Shown piece after piece: positions 14,944-23,462 of a stretch of 38,425 nt of DNA; position 1 is the stretch's first letter; each line of letters opens with the position of its first letter. The position numbers and the translations under genes were made by a program. The DNA comes from Acidithiobacillus sp. (GTDB taxonomy: Bacteria > Pseudomonadota > Gammaproteobacteria > Acidithiobacillales > Acidithiobacillaceae): assembly GCA_027365525.1 (NCBI GenBank), contig DAHXMJ010000048.1, positions 1-38,425 on the forward strand, read 5' to 3'. The notes beneath the pieces are model-generated. The model was not told the DNA's origin. It searched no databases and worked only from the letters and a program-made list of their open reading frames with translations.

Positions 14944-16718
14944 GCGCCCGGTCTGCCGTGCAGCCACTCCTGCCGCCGGGCCAGGGACATCTCTTCGTCG
15001 AGTGTCCGGCATTCCAGATAGACAGTATCCAGAGGAGCCGGTCTGGTGTGCGCCACGCACTGCCGCAGGCGTCCGTCCCGGAAAAAATGGAGACGGCGCG
15101 GAATCCCGGGAGCCACAGCGTCCAGCTGGTTCTGCAGGGTATCGCTGGTGCACTGCTCCTCATCCATGGCGACGAGCAGGTCGCCAGGACAAAGACCGGC
15201 AGCCTGGGCGGCTCCGTCCTGCAGGACAAATCCGAGTTCGGCTCCTGCCAGATGGACCGGCCGTTTCCACTGGGCATCCAGACTGCAGCGGATGCCGCTT
15301 CCGGGGATTCCGCCACGGTCTGCAGGTCCGCAGGATGCACGGCGCCGGACCTCTATGCCGACAGTTTCCAGCAGCGCCTCTACTGGCAGTGCCGAGCGGG
15401 ACGTTACCCAGCCCTCCAGTTCGCTGGCGATTCCGCTTCCCGCCATGCGGTTCACCAGGTCAAAGAATTCGCCTTCAGGGAAAGGGCGGCTGACGGCTCC
15501 GTACTCCTGCCACAGCCGGCCCATTACCAGGTCAAGATTCAGCGAATTTCTGCTGGTTTCCCGCAGGCGGAGATCCAGGCACAGGGCAGCCAGGGCCCCC
15601 TTTCCGTAATAGCTGATCTCAAAATTCGGGGAGGTGGGTTGCGGGTGGTAGTACTTGATCCAGGCATCCTCGCTGGATTCCGCCAGGCTTTGCCACGCTT
15701 CACCCGCCGACCGGGAAAGGCGGGTCATTTCCTGCCCCAGCTCCCGCAGATAGTCGGATTCGGATATCAGCCCGCTGCGGCATAGCGCCAGGGTATCGTA
15801 GTAGGAGGTAATTCCCTCAAAAATCCATAAATCCCGGGTGAGAATTTCCCGTTCCCAGCAGGAGCCGGCAAGGGCGGCTGGACGGATCGCCTGTACAAGC
15901 CAGCTGTGAAAATACTCATGGCTGGCGAGGCCCAGAAACTGCGCATAGCGTTCCGGTTTCGCAGGGGGCAGATCCTCCCGGCTGCAGAGGAGGGCGGAAG
16001 AAGAGCGGTGTTCCAGACCGCCATAGCCGGTCTGCCTCCCCATGCACAGGAAGTGGTATTCCCCGAACGGACTTTCTCCCCAGAATTCCTGGTGCCAGCT
16101 GCAGACTGCCGCGAGATCGCGGCCGAGGCGCTGCAGGTCAGCACCTGGATGGCCAGCAAGCACCAGATGGTGTGGAAGTTCTCCCGCGTCAAAATCGACC
16201 AGCGCCAGAAATCCCATGAGAACCGGGTGATCACAGAAGGCGCGATAGCCACTGGCCGTGAAAGTTCCCCAGGACCACGGATCGCCCGCGACCCGTGACA
16301 TCGCTGTGGCCACTTTCCAGGAACCGGGACCCTGGATCACCATCTGGTGCTGTGCTTCTTCCTGTCCGACTACGCGGAGAAACACCGCCGGTCCGTTGAA
16401 AAAGGCAAATTCGCTGTCCAGATAGGCGGTCCGGACAGAAGGATCCAGGGCATGGAGGGTGTACTGGATTTCCAGAGGGCCCGCTACCGGTTCCACCCGC
16501 CACCGGTCCTTGAAGATTTTTCCAACGCCCGCTTCCCTACCCCCGGACAGGGCGCGGATGCCAACGATCTGCCTGGCGGGGTCGCGGATGGTATAGCTTC
16601 CGGGAACCCAGGCGGGCAGGGAGATGATCTGTCCCTCGGGATCCGGTTCCGGAATCTGCAGGCAGATCTGGAAAAAATGCCGGTGCGTGTCCAGGGTAAC
16701 TGAATACAGCAGCGTCAT
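14925..16718 (-). CDS. M61 family metallopeptidase with PDZ domain
   Basis: A predicted zinc aminopeptidase of the glycyl-aminopeptidase family. It has 597 residues: an N-terminal beta domain (SLPAWVPGSYTIRD is typical), a thermolysin-like catalytic domain with HEYFHSW (zinc His and catalytic Glu) and downstream FEGITSYYD (third ligand Glu), and a C-terminal PDZ-like region (GFVLQDGAAQAAGLCPGD). No signal peptide is seen, so it is probably cytoplasmic. The start is ATG at 16718 (MTLLYSVTLDTH). Seven bp separate it from the isochorismatase-like gene upstream, so the two are likely co-transcribed with the pcm-like gene. Confidence 0.87.
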   Translation of the reverse strand: MTLLYSVTLDTHRHFFQICLQIPEPDPEGQIISLPAWVPGSYTIRDPARQIVGIRALSGGREAGVGKIFKDRWRVEPVAGPLEIQYTLHALDPSVRTAYLDSEFAFFNGPAVFLRVVGQEEAQHQMVIQGPGSWKVATAMSRVAGDPWSWGTFTASGYRAFCDHPVLMGFLALVDFDAGELPHHLVLAGHPGADLQRLGRDLAAVCSWHQEFWGESPFGEYHFLCMGRQTGYGGLEHRSSSALLCSREDLPPAKPERYAQFLGLASHEYFHSWLVQAIRPAALAGSCWEREILTRDLWIFEGITSYYDTLALCRSGLISESDYLRELGQEMTRLSRSAGEAWQSLAESSEDAWIKYYHPQPTSPNFEISYYGKGALAALCLDLRLRETSRNSLNLDLVMGRLWQEYGAVSRPFPEGEFFDLVNRMAGSGIASELEGWVTSRSALPVEALLETVGIEVRRRASCGPADRGGIPGSGIRCSLDAQWKRPVHLAGAELGFVLQDGAAQAAGLCPGDLLVAMDEEQCTSDTLQNQLDAVAPGIPRRLHFFRDGRLRQCVAHTRPAPLDTVYLECRTLDEEMSLARRQEWLHGRPGAQSAKG

Positions 16719-16725
16719 CCGGGTC

Positions 16726-17271
16726 CTACCGCCAATGGGGGGCAAGCTGCCGAAATGCGGGATGGGCAGCATCTCCCAGTGCCTCGTAAAAAACGGCTTC
16801 GGAGGTGGTGGTGGTTACGCCTGCCTGCCAGAGACGCCGGAAAGCAGATTCCCCGTTCCTGGGATCACGGCTCACTACCACATCTTCCAGGACAACGGGT
16901 TCCCATCCGAGGGATTTGAGTTCCAGAGCGGTTTGCAGGATACAGATATGGGTTTCCAGTCCGAGAATCCAGACCTGGCGCCGCTCTGGCCGGGAGTCCA
17001 GCCATTCCCGTATTTGCGGATTTCCGGGACAGGAAAACTGTGTTTTTTCGAGCCGGTCTTCGCAGAGACTGGCGATGCCGGCATCGATGGGACCCAGCCC
17101 CTGGGGATACTGGGCACATGCAAGCATGGGTATCTCCAGATGGCGGGCTGCTTCCAGAATTTTCCGGGCCTGCAGGAGAAGCCTCTGGCGTTCATCGGGA
17201 AGCAGCATGGCGAGCAGGCGTTCTTGGAGGTCTATGGCCAGCACGATACTGCGTTCGGGGCGAATCCGCAT
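16726..17271 (-). CDS. Isochorismatase-family cysteine hydrolase
   Basis: 181 residues of the isochorismatase-like fold. The catalytic triad is visible: Asp in LAIDLQER (about residue 14), Lys in EKTQFSC, and Cys in LETHICILQTA. No adjacent siderophore genes suggest true isochorismatase activity; the sequence resembles the YcaC/nicotinamidase-like group of unassigned hydrolases. It sits 2 bp behind the pcm-like gene and 7 bp before the M61 peptidase. Substrate is not predictable from the sequence. Confidence 0.83.
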   Translation of the reverse strand: MRIRPERSIVLAIDLQERLLAMLLPDERQRLLLQARKILEAARHLEIPMLACAQYPQGLGPIDAGIASLCEDRLEKTQFSCPGNPQIREWLDSRPERRQVWILGLETHICILQTALELKSLGWEPVVLEDVVVSRDPRNGESAFRRLWQAGVTTTTSEAVFYEALGDAAHPAFRQLAPHWR

Positions 17272-17273
17272 TG

Positions 17274-17936
17274 CTAGAACTGGAAGACCGGTTCGTGGAT
17301 ATGGTGGCGCAGGGGACGGATTTCGGTTTCGAAAAGATCGGTCTGGCGGACGGTGGCCCCACGGTCCCGGACATGGAGACGCACCCGCATCACCGGACTG
17401 GTACCAAGAATGGCGACCATTCTGCCACCAGGACCCAGCTGCTCCAGAAATGCCGCGGGAAGGGTGGGGAGGGAGCCAGTGATGCAGATGGCATCATAGG
17501 GAGCATGGGCAGCCCAGCCTTCGGAGCCGTCTCCATGGTGCAGGTGAATGTTCTGGACTCCCTGGAGGTGCAGACGTCCCTCGGCCGTGCGCAGCAGGTC
17601 CGCGTGGTCTTCCACACTGTGGACCATGCCGCCAAGATGGGCCAGCAGTGCCGTGAGGTAGCCGCTACCCGTGCCAATCTCGAGAATGCGGTCTTTGGGA
17701 TTCAGGTCCAGTTCCTGCAGAACCCGGGCTTCCATTTTGGGTGTCCACATCTGTTCGCCATGATCGAGGGGAATCTGGAAGTCGGCGAAAGCCAGATGGC
17801 GGAAGGGTGTGGGAACAAAAATTTCCCGCTTTATTTCAGCAAGACTGCTGAGTATCCTCGGGTCCAGAACTTCCCAGGTCCGGATCTGGGTATCAATCAT
17901 CGTTTGGCGAAGGGTGTCGTATCGCATGGGAATCAT
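17274..17936 (-). CDS. Protein-L-isoaspartate O-methyltransferase family protein
   Basis: A SAM-dependent methyltransferase related to Pcm. It has 220 residues with IDTQIRTWEVLDPRIL at the N-terminus (typical of the Pcm-like group often placed before tolC), FVPTPFRHLAFAD, the SAM motif LEIGTGSGYLTALLA and an ITGSLPTLP post-motif. The start is uncertain: ATG at 17954 overlaps the predicted -10, so ATG at 17936 (AGGA seven bases upstream) or 17927 is more likely. First gene of a three-gene minus-strand operon. Whether it repairs isoaspartate is not certain; many family members lack tested activity. Confidence 0.83.
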   Translation of the reverse strand: MIPMRYDTLRQTMIDTQIRTWEVLDPRILSSLAEIKREIFVPTPFRHLAFADFQIPLDHGEQMWTPKMEARVLQELDLNPKDRILEIGTGSGYLTALLAHLGGMVHSVEDHADLLRTAEGRLHLQGVQNIHLHHGDGSEGWAAHAPYDAICITGSLPTLPAAFLEQLGPGGRMVAILGTSPVMRVRLHVRDRGATVRQTDLFETEIRPLRHHIHEPVFQF

Positions 17937-17953
17937 CCAGAAATCCTGATACA

Positions 17954-17981
17954 TTTATGCATGCCAGATCCGGCAAGTCAA
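17954..17981 (-). promoter_or_regulatory. Predicted promoter of pcm-like operon
   Basis: Minus strand: TTGACT at 17976-17981 (5 of 6), a 16-bp spacer and CATAAA at 17954-17959. It lies between divergent genes; the opposite strand carries a possible extended -10 (TGATACATT, from 17948) for the MCE gene. Confidence 0.45.
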
Positions 17982-17994
17982 TTTTGGGAGCCTC

Positions 17995-18939
17995 GTGGAA
18001 AGCAGAGCCCACGCCCTTGTCGCTCTCATTTTCATCCTGGTCCTAGGGGCCGCCCTTGGACTGGCCGGGCTCTGGATGCACCATGCCCAGCCCGAGGGGA
18101 AGGAATACAGTGTGGTCTCTCCTTTCAGCGTGGCAGGGCTTACGGATGAGGCGCCAGTACGTTTCAAGGGAGTGCGGGTAGGGAAGGTCGAGCACATCGG
18201 TTTTGATCCCGAAAACCCGCGGATGGTGCTCGTCCGGATCAGCATCAGCCCGAAAACTCCGGTAACCCGGGCCACGTTTGCCGAGCTCTCCCCCCAGGGG
18301 GTTACCGGTCTCAGTTATCTGTCCCTGAGCGATGAAGGAAAAGATTTTTCCCCCCTTTCGCACCGTCCGGGGCAGCTGCCGGCCATCCCCATGCATCCGA
18401 GCTTTCTGCACGTGCTTTCCGGCAATGGAGAGTCCCTGGTCAACCAGGGCAACAACCTGGCCATCCGCCTGAACAGCCTGCTGGATAACCGGAACCGGCA
18501 GTATCTGGGCAGGATCCTCGCCCACCTGGCCCAGGCAAGCCAGGAGCTCGTCGCAATCGAGGCTGCCCTGAAACCGGCACTTCAGACCCTTCCGGCCACG
18601 CTCAGGGCTACCCGTTCTGCCATGACTGCCAGTACCCGGCTGATGGGCCATCTTGACGGGCTGGCCGTGGCAGCCAAAGCCCCTCTGGACAGTCTGGCAA
18701 AAACCGCAGACTCTCTCAACGCACTCAGCGCCGCCAGCCAGAAGACCCTGACCACACTCAACTATCGCGAATTGCCCCAGCTGGACCGTCTGACCCGCAA
18801 CCTGATGGCCAGCAGCGAGACCCTGACGGCGCTGGGCCGTACGCTGCAGCGGTCGCCGCAGTCGCTGCTCTATGGCCGCCGCGGACCCCCACCAGGACCC
18901 GGAGAACCGGGCTTCCACAGGGGAGGGGGCAGCCAGTGA
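17995..18939 (+). CDS. MCE-domain protein (MlaD-type lipid transport component)
   Basis: Periplasmic, membrane-anchored component of lipid ABC transporters. The 314-residue protein has one N-terminal membrane helix (about 8-28), an MCE domain (about 38-120: VAGLTDEAPVRFKGVRVGKVEHI, LSPQGVTGLSYLSL) and a long helical C-terminus with many Ala/Leu/Thr and a LNSLLDN-like segment. The tail ends Gly/Pro-rich. The start is GTG at 17995 with GGGAG four bases upstream. Unusually, no MlaE permease or MlaF ATPase gene is adjacent; only the partner lipoprotein follows. Confidence 0.85.
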   Translation: MESRAHALVALIFILVLGAALGLAGLWMHHAQPEGKEYSVVSPFSVAGLTDEAPVRFKGVRVGKVEHIGFDPENPRMVLVRISISPKTPVTRATFAELSPQGVTGLSYLSLSDEGKDFSPLSHRPGQLPAIPMHPSFLHVLSGNGESLVNQGNNLAIRLNSLLDNRNRQYLGRILAHLAQASQELVAIEAALKPALQTLPATLRATRSAMTASTRLMGHLDGLAVAAKAPLDSLAKTADSLNALSAASQKTLTTLNYRELPQLDRLTRNLMASSETLTALGRTLQRSPQSLLYGRRGPPPGPGEPGFHRGGGSQ

Positions 18940-19607
18940 AACACCGCATGAGGCCATGGGTGTGCCTGAGGGGGGGGGGGAAGATGGCCTTTCCCCTCTT
19001 GGCGGCCCTGATGCTTGCGGCATGCGCACCTGCCGCGCCATGGCAGCAGCCTTATGGACTCGGCCCGGTGGCACCGGCGCCTCCCCGATCGCCAGGGAAC
19101 CCTCCGGCAGGTCCACGGCTGCCCGTTCTGGAGCTCGATACACTGGATGGCCCTCCCTGGCTGCACAGTACAAGATACCAGTACCGGCTCCAGTACCTGG
19201 ATCCACAGGCCATCCGCTACTATGCCACGGCACGGTGGGAAGCTCCGCCGGGCCGGATGCTGCAGGTGCTACTGGCACAGGATCTTCGGGGCAGCGGAAG
19301 ATGGAAGGCCATTCTGACCGGTGGGGATGGCCAGGCGCGGCTGGTTCTTCGGGTACATCTGCACCATTTTCTGCTGGATTTTACAGGGCCTTCCCGGGGG
19401 AGGGCCGAGGCTGGCGTCACGGCAACCCTGATGGAGGCCACGGATTACCAGGTGCTGGCCCAGAAGGACTTTTCCTGCTCGGTGCCCATGAAGTCTGCCA
19501 GTCCTGCCGGCGGGGCAGCAGCCATGGCCGCTGCCTCCCGGGAAATTGCACGGCATGTTACCGGATGGGCTGCGGTCACCGCCGTTTCCCGCATGCTGAA
19601 TCACTGA
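18936..19607 (+). CDS. ABC-type transport auxiliary lipoprotein (PqiC/DUF330-like)
   Basis: Predicted outer-membrane lipoprotein partner of the MCE protein. It has 223 residues, with a lipoprotein signal ending LAAC at about residue 30, then a Pro-rich linker and an alpha/beta domain containing RYYATARWEAPPGRML and a C-terminal Ala-rich helix (GAAAMAAASREIARHV), as in the DUF330 family. The start is GTG at 18936 in a GTGA overlap, behind a GGGGAGGGGG tract. Codons 12-15 are formed by an 11-G run (18970-18980) that sets the frame of the signal peptide; see findings. A second start at 18984 (ATG, preceded by the G run and AAG) would give a shorter signal. Its end overlaps convergent uspA by 7 bp. 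Confidence 0.8.
   Translation: MKHRMRPWVCLRGGGKMAFPLLAALMLAACAPAAPWQQPYGLGPVAPAPPRSPGNPPAGPRLPVLELDTLDGPPWLHSTRYQYRLQYLDPQAIRYYATARWEAPPGRMLQVLLAQDLRGSGRWKAILTGGDGQARLVLRVHLHHFLLDFTGPSRGRAEAGVTATLMEATDYQVLAQKDFSCSVPMKSASPAGGAAAMAAASREIARHVTGWAAVTAVSRMLNH
18970..18980 (+). repeat. Poly-G tract of 11 in lipoprotein signal peptide
   Basis: Eleven consecutive G within codons 12-15 of the lipoprotein gene. As given, the frame is open. A change of one or two G would break it upstream of the lipobox, unless translation starts at the ATG just after the tract. Confidence 0.9.
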
Positions 19608-20092
19608 TCCTTTTGCCCCCCGGCGGCGGTATCGTCTCCGCCGGTCCTGACCACCAGTACAGGACAATGGGCGTGATGTACTACATCGGTTGCTACTGAT
19701 CCCAGAAGCAGGCGCCCAATGATCCCCTGACTGTGGCTGCCTATCACAATCAGGTCATGGCCATGCGTACTGGCATGGTGAATGATGGCCGTACCAAGCC
19801 GCTCGGCGCTGTCTTCAAGAACCGTGTGAACGCGTGTGTCTGGGAGGGGAACGTGTGCTGCGAGGGTGGCCATCTGCTCTCCCGCCAGCTGGCGCAGCCG
19901 GCCCAGCAGTTCCATTGAGGAAGGGAGCATTTCTTCGGGAAGCTGGAGGTTCATTGCCTGTGGGCTGAAAATGTGCAGGAGGGTAAGTTCGGCATCATGG
20001 CGCTCGCATTCGAGAACTGCCCAGTCGGCCACTTCCTGTGCGGCACCTGAAAAATCAACGGCTGCAAGAATCTTGTGGAAAGGCTGGACCAT
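19601..20092 (-). CDS. Universal stress protein UspA family
   Basis: A 163-residue single-domain Usp. It has the ATP-binding pattern G-2X-G-9X-GS in the form GSHSQGIIGRLLLGS followed by CPVLVV, and an N-terminal ILAAVDFS strand with the conserved Asp. Members bind ATP and accumulate under stress; the specific role is unknown. It starts at ATG 20092, four bases after the proS stop, with GGAGGA about ten bases upstream at the end of proS, so it is probably expressed with proS. No separate promoter was found. Confidence 0.9.
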   Translation of the reverse strand: MVQPFHKILAAVDFSGAAQEVADWAVLECERHDAELTLLHIFSPQAMNLQLPEEMLPSSMELLGRLRQLAGEQMATLAAHVPLPDTRVHTVLEDSAERLGTAIIHHASTHGHDLIVIGSHSQGIIGRLLLGSVATDVVHHAHCPVLVVRTGGDDTAAGGQKDQ

Positions 20093-20096
20093 GGTA

Positions 20097-21761
20097 TCAG
20101 TTTCCTCCGTGCAACCGCATCAGGATTTCTTCTTTCTGAAGGAATTCGTTTTCCGTACCACGGCGCGAACGGTATTCCAGCATCCCCTGGGTGAGGGCCT
20201 TTTCGCTGACAACAATGCGGTGGGGCAGACCGATGAGGTCCATGGTGGCAAACTGGACCCCCGGCCGTTCATCGCGGTCGTCCAGCAGTACGGAATAGCC
20301 GGCAGCTTGCAGCTCATCATGCAGCTGCAGGGCGGCAGCGAGAACATCTGCAGATTTGCGCGCGTTGATCGCGACAATGCCCAGATCAAAAGGGGTCATG
20401 GATGCTGGCCAGCAGATGCCCCTTTCGTCTGCATACTGCTCCACAGCCGCCGCGACAATCCGGGAAACCCCGATTCCGTAACAGCCCATGACCAGAGTCT
20501 GCTCGTGTCCCTTTTCGTCCTGAACGGTCACGTTCATTCTGGTACTGTAGCGGGTGCCCAGCTGGAAAACATGTCCGACCTCTATTCCCCTCCTGATCCG
20601 GAGGATTCCGGTGTCGCACTGTGGACAGGAGTCTCCCGCCTCAACACTGCGCAGGTCCGCCGCTGGTGGCAGGTCCAGATCCCGGTGCCAGTTCAGGCCA
20701 GTCCAGTACAGGCCTTTCTGGTTTGCACCGGCACAGAAATTTTGCAGGCCCTGTACCCTGTGGTCTGCCAGGGTCCGGATCCCGGAGGGGATATCCTTCG
20801 GTCCTAGAAATTCTGCAGGAACGCCAGCCAGATTCCATATTTCTTCCGGAGAAGCCGGACGCACGTCCTGGGCTTCCAGAACATGGCCAGCCTTGACCAG
20901 ATTGGGTTCATCGCCATCCTGGAGCAGGAGAAAAACGGGCACCCCATCAGCAATCACAGGGATTTGCCGGATTCTGGGTCCAGAACCGGGAGTTTCAGCC
21001 AGCTGTGCCGGTTCCGGCATTGCGGCAGGACTCCCTCCCCTGTCCGGACTGGTTGCGAGTTCCCGGTTGGCGGCATAGCTGCATTCGCCGCAGAAGACAA
21101 TTGCATCTTCCCCGGAGTCTGCCAGTACATGAAATTCGTGTGATTTCTTTCCGCCGATAGCGCCGGTATCCGCTTCCACTGCACGGAAATCAAGTCCAAG
21201 CCGCGTAAAAATCCGGCCATAGGCATCATACATGGCAGTATAGGTCTGGTTGAGAGAGTCCATCTCCAGATGAAAGGAATAGGCATCTTTCATGATGAAT
21301 TCCCGCGCCCGCATGAGCCCGAAACGTGGCCGGATTTCATCCCGGAATTTTGTCTGGATCTGGTACAGGTTTATGGGGAGCTGACGGTAGGAACGGATTT
21401 CCCGGCGGGCCAGGTCACTGATCACTTCCTCATGCGTTGGACCCAGGCAGAAATCCCGCTGGTGACGGTCCCTGATCCGGAGAAGTTCCGGTCCATACTG
21501 TTCCCACCTGCCGGATTCCTGCCAGAGTTCTGCCGGCTGTACCACCGGCATGAGCACTTCCTGGGCTCCCGTGCGGTCCATTTCTTCCCGTACGGTCGCT
21601 TCGACCCTGCGCAGGACCCGGAGACCAAGGGGAAGCCAGGTATAAAGTCCGGAAGACAGTCGCCGGATAAACCCCCCCCTGAGGAGCAGCTGATGACTCA
21701 CTAGTTCCGCCTCTGCTGGAGTTTCTTTCAGGGTAGGCAGAAAAAACTGGCTTGCACGCAT
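20097..21761 (-). CDS. proS: Prolyl-tRNA synthetase
   Basis: Charges tRNA-Pro. A class II synthetase of 554 residues: motif 1 region LPLGLRVLRRVEATVREEMDR, motif 2 FRDEIRPRFGLMRAREF, motif 3 region GCYGIGVSRIVAA, and a C-terminal anticodon-binding domain (LDDRDERPGVQF). The inserted editing domain is present (its VKAGHVL Lys is kept), but it appears about 18 residues shorter than in E. coli, missing the segment just before the LLLQDGDE strand. The start is ATG at 21761 (MRASQFFLPTLKE), the conserved N-terminus, with AGGA six bases upstream. Confidence 0.95.
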   Translation of the reverse strand: MRASQFFLPTLKETPAEAELVSHQLLLRGGFIRRLSSGLYTWLPLGLRVLRRVEATVREEMDRTGAQEVLMPVVQPAELWQESGRWEQYGPELLRIRDRHQRDFCLGPTHEEVISDLARREIRSYRQLPINLYQIQTKFRDEIRPRFGLMRAREFIMKDAYSFHLEMDSLNQTYTAMYDAYGRIFTRLGLDFRAVEADTGAIGGKKSHEFHVLADSGEDAIVFCGECSYAANRELATSPDRGGSPAAMPEPAQLAETPGSGPRIRQIPVIADGVPVFLLLQDGDEPNLVKAGHVLEAQDVRPASPEEIWNLAGVPAEFLGPKDIPSGIRTLADHRVQGLQNFCAGANQKGLYWTGLNWHRDLDLPPAADLRSVEAGDSCPQCDTGILRIRRGIEVGHVFQLGTRYSTRMNVTVQDEKGHEQTLVMGCYGIGVSRIVAAAVEQYADERGICWPASMTPFDLGIVAINARKSADVLAAALQLHDELQAAGYSVLLDDRDERPGVQFATMDLIGLPHRIVVSEKALTQGMLEYRSRRGTENEFLQKEEILMRLHGGN

Positions 21762-21903
21762 GTGGTTTCCTGTTGAGCAGATCTGTCTGCAGTGTATGCA
21801 AAATGGGTATCCCGGGAAAAGGGTATGCAGTCCCGGGTGTCGGACAGGGACAGGAACCGGCCGGTTTTCTGCAGGGAGACCGCGGGGAAATAGTCTTCCA
21901 GGG

Positions 21904-22395
21904 TCAGCCTGCTGGTGGAGGAAGGGGACCAAGACGGGGATGCAGCCGAAGCTCTTCAATGCTCCATCCAGGGCCATGTTCGGCCAGAATCCGGGACACG
22001 TCCTGCTGCAGTTTGCGGGTCAGCACCTCCTGTGCGGCCGGGTCCCCAATCAGGGAATCCAGCCCGGGAAAATGCAGGAAATCATTTGCAACGGTTTCCT
22101 GGACCTGTGGTGGAGGCAGGTCTGCCTTCCGCCAGATCCCGGAGCCGTCGAGGACTGCCGCAGGATTGATGGTCAGGGCTTTTGGTTGTCCGTCCACCAG
22201 GACGGTCGCGCCAAAGCTGCCCAGGGCTACTGTGACCCTGGCGTGTGCGGATGCCGGAGTGGCGGCAGGTGGCCGGGCCAGTGGCAGGGAAACATGCCGG
22301 CGTGCGGTAAGGAGCAGGGCCAGGACCACGACCGGCAGGGCAACGAGCAATCCTGGCCACCACCTGTACTTCCCTGATTTTCCTTTTCCTGCCAT
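21904..22395 (-). CDS. Membrane-anchored protein of unknown function
   Basis: I do not recognise this protein with confidence. It has 163 residues: a basic N-terminus (KGKSGKYRWW), one membrane helix (about 13-31), a Pro/Ala linker and a periplasmic domain with a beta part (ARVTVALGSFGATVLVDG) and a C-terminal helix (LTRKLQQDVSRILAEHG). Topology and the final helix loosely resemble FliL-type proteins, but no flagellar genes are nearby. The start is ATG at 22395 with GGGGGAG seven bases upstream and a possible extended -10 (TGTTATTGT) ending near 22420. It precedes proS by 142 bp. Confidence 0.6.
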   Translation of the reverse strand: MAGKGKSGKYRWWPGLLVALPVVVLALLLTARRHVSLPLARPPAATPASAHARVTVALGSFGATVLVDGQPKALTINPAAVLDGSGIWRKADLPPPQVQETVANDFLHFPGLDSLIGDPAAQEVLTRKLQQDVSRILAEHGPGWSIEELRLHPRLGPLPPPAG

Positions 22396-22709
22396 TTCGC
22401 TTCTCCCCCAAGTGCGCCGACAATAACAGTCCGGGTTTCCCCGCAGAAAAATGGCCGCTGCTGTCAGGCGGGCTTGAAGCAGTTTCGCGTTTAGGGCAGA
22501 GACATACGCCCAGGGAGCATGCATGCCACGCAACCCGGCAAGCAGGCTTTCCGGCGATTTCTGCCGAACTGCTGGAATCGTACGGCGAGGTGGAGGCCGC
22601 AACAACCAGCCACCGGACTTCTTTCGTCTGCCAAAAGGCCTGCTGACCGTGTACCGGGCTGCGGGTATCCAGGCAAAACAGGCAGCGTTTCCCTCTGATT
22701 CCGGTGATT
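22396..22709. other. 314-bp region between cinA-like gene and membrane protein gene
   Basis: No credible gene or RNA recognised. Open frames here are short, without ribosome binding sites and with unnatural composition. It should contain the 3' untranslated end of the purMN-cinA operon and the promoter of the membrane protein gene. Confidence 0.4.
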
Positions 22710-23462
22710 CTAGAAGGATGGCAGCTCAAGTATCCGGGGGGGGAAACCGCAGCCTGCCAGCCTCACCAGCAGGTCTTCCCAGGCGGGAAGCAGGTCCTCG
22801 CGCATGCCACGCAATCCAAGCTCTACCTGATAGAGACCGTTCTTCATGCTCGGCAGGCTGGAAAACTCTATTGCCGGATGACTGGCGCAGAAGTCTTCCA
22901 TGAAATCTACCAGCTGGCTTTCCCTGGCTTCGTCAAGCAGGATCCGCCCCTGGGAAGGGAATTCCCGCCGGGGGAAATGTTGTTCCAGAACCCATGAGGC
23001 CATGGGTTCCGCCATTTCGGGAAAACCCGGGAAAAAAAAGCCATTTTCCAGGTGAAATCCAGGAACCTGATTGATGGGGTTGGGGATAATGCCGGAAGTT
23101 TCTGGGAGCTCCGCCATGCGGATGCGTACGGGTTCTGCTTCAGTGCCAAAATGCTCCCTGATCAGCTTTTCTGCGTCCGGGTGGCGGACCAGGGGGACGC
23201 CGGCTGCCTCAGCCGCGCAATTCCGGGTTAAATCATCCGGGGTTGCGCCAAGCCCACCAAAAGAGAAAAAAGGATTTCCCTGGCGGAAGGCCCAGCGGAG
23301 CTGCTGGACCATTTCTTCCCGCCGGTCGGGTAGGACCAGGCACCAGGCGGACTCATAACCCCTCTCCCGCAGCTGCTGCCGGGTTCTTGCAAAATGCCGG
23401 TCTTCCCGCTTGCCCAGCAGAATCTCGGTGCCAATAACGATGATCCCGGCCGCCGGATTCAC
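22710..23462 (-). CDS. CinA N-terminal / molybdopterin-binding domain protein
   Basis: A 250-residue protein of the CinA/MoaB-like fold (COG1058). The start IIVIGTEILLGK and the substrate-loop motif SFGGLGATPDDLT are diagnostic, followed by NPINQVPGFHLE and FFFPGFPEMA. The C-terminal PncC amidase domain of full CinA is missing; this short form is common in gammaproteobacteria and its substrate is uncertain. The start is GTG at 23462 in a GTGA overlap with purN. Third gene of purM-purN-cinA; coupling to purine synthesis is positional only. Confidence 0.82.
   Translation of the reverse strand: MNPAAGIIVIGTEILLGKREDRHFARTRQQLRERGYESAWCLVLPDRREEMVQQLRWAFRQGNPFFSFGGLGATPDDLTRNCAAEAAGVPLVRHPDAEKLIREHFGTEAEPVRIRMAELPETSGIIPNPINQVPGFHLENGFFFPGFPEMAEPMASWVLEQHFPRREFPSQGRILLDEARESQLVDFMEDFCASHPAIEFSSLPSMKNGLYQVELGLRGMREDLLPAWEDLLVRLAGCGFPPRILELPSF

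Noticed and set aside
22396-22709. Possible remnant gene between cinA-like and the membrane protein
   Set aside because: Several short frames were read on both strands; none had a start with a ribosome binding site, natural composition or a recognisable motif.
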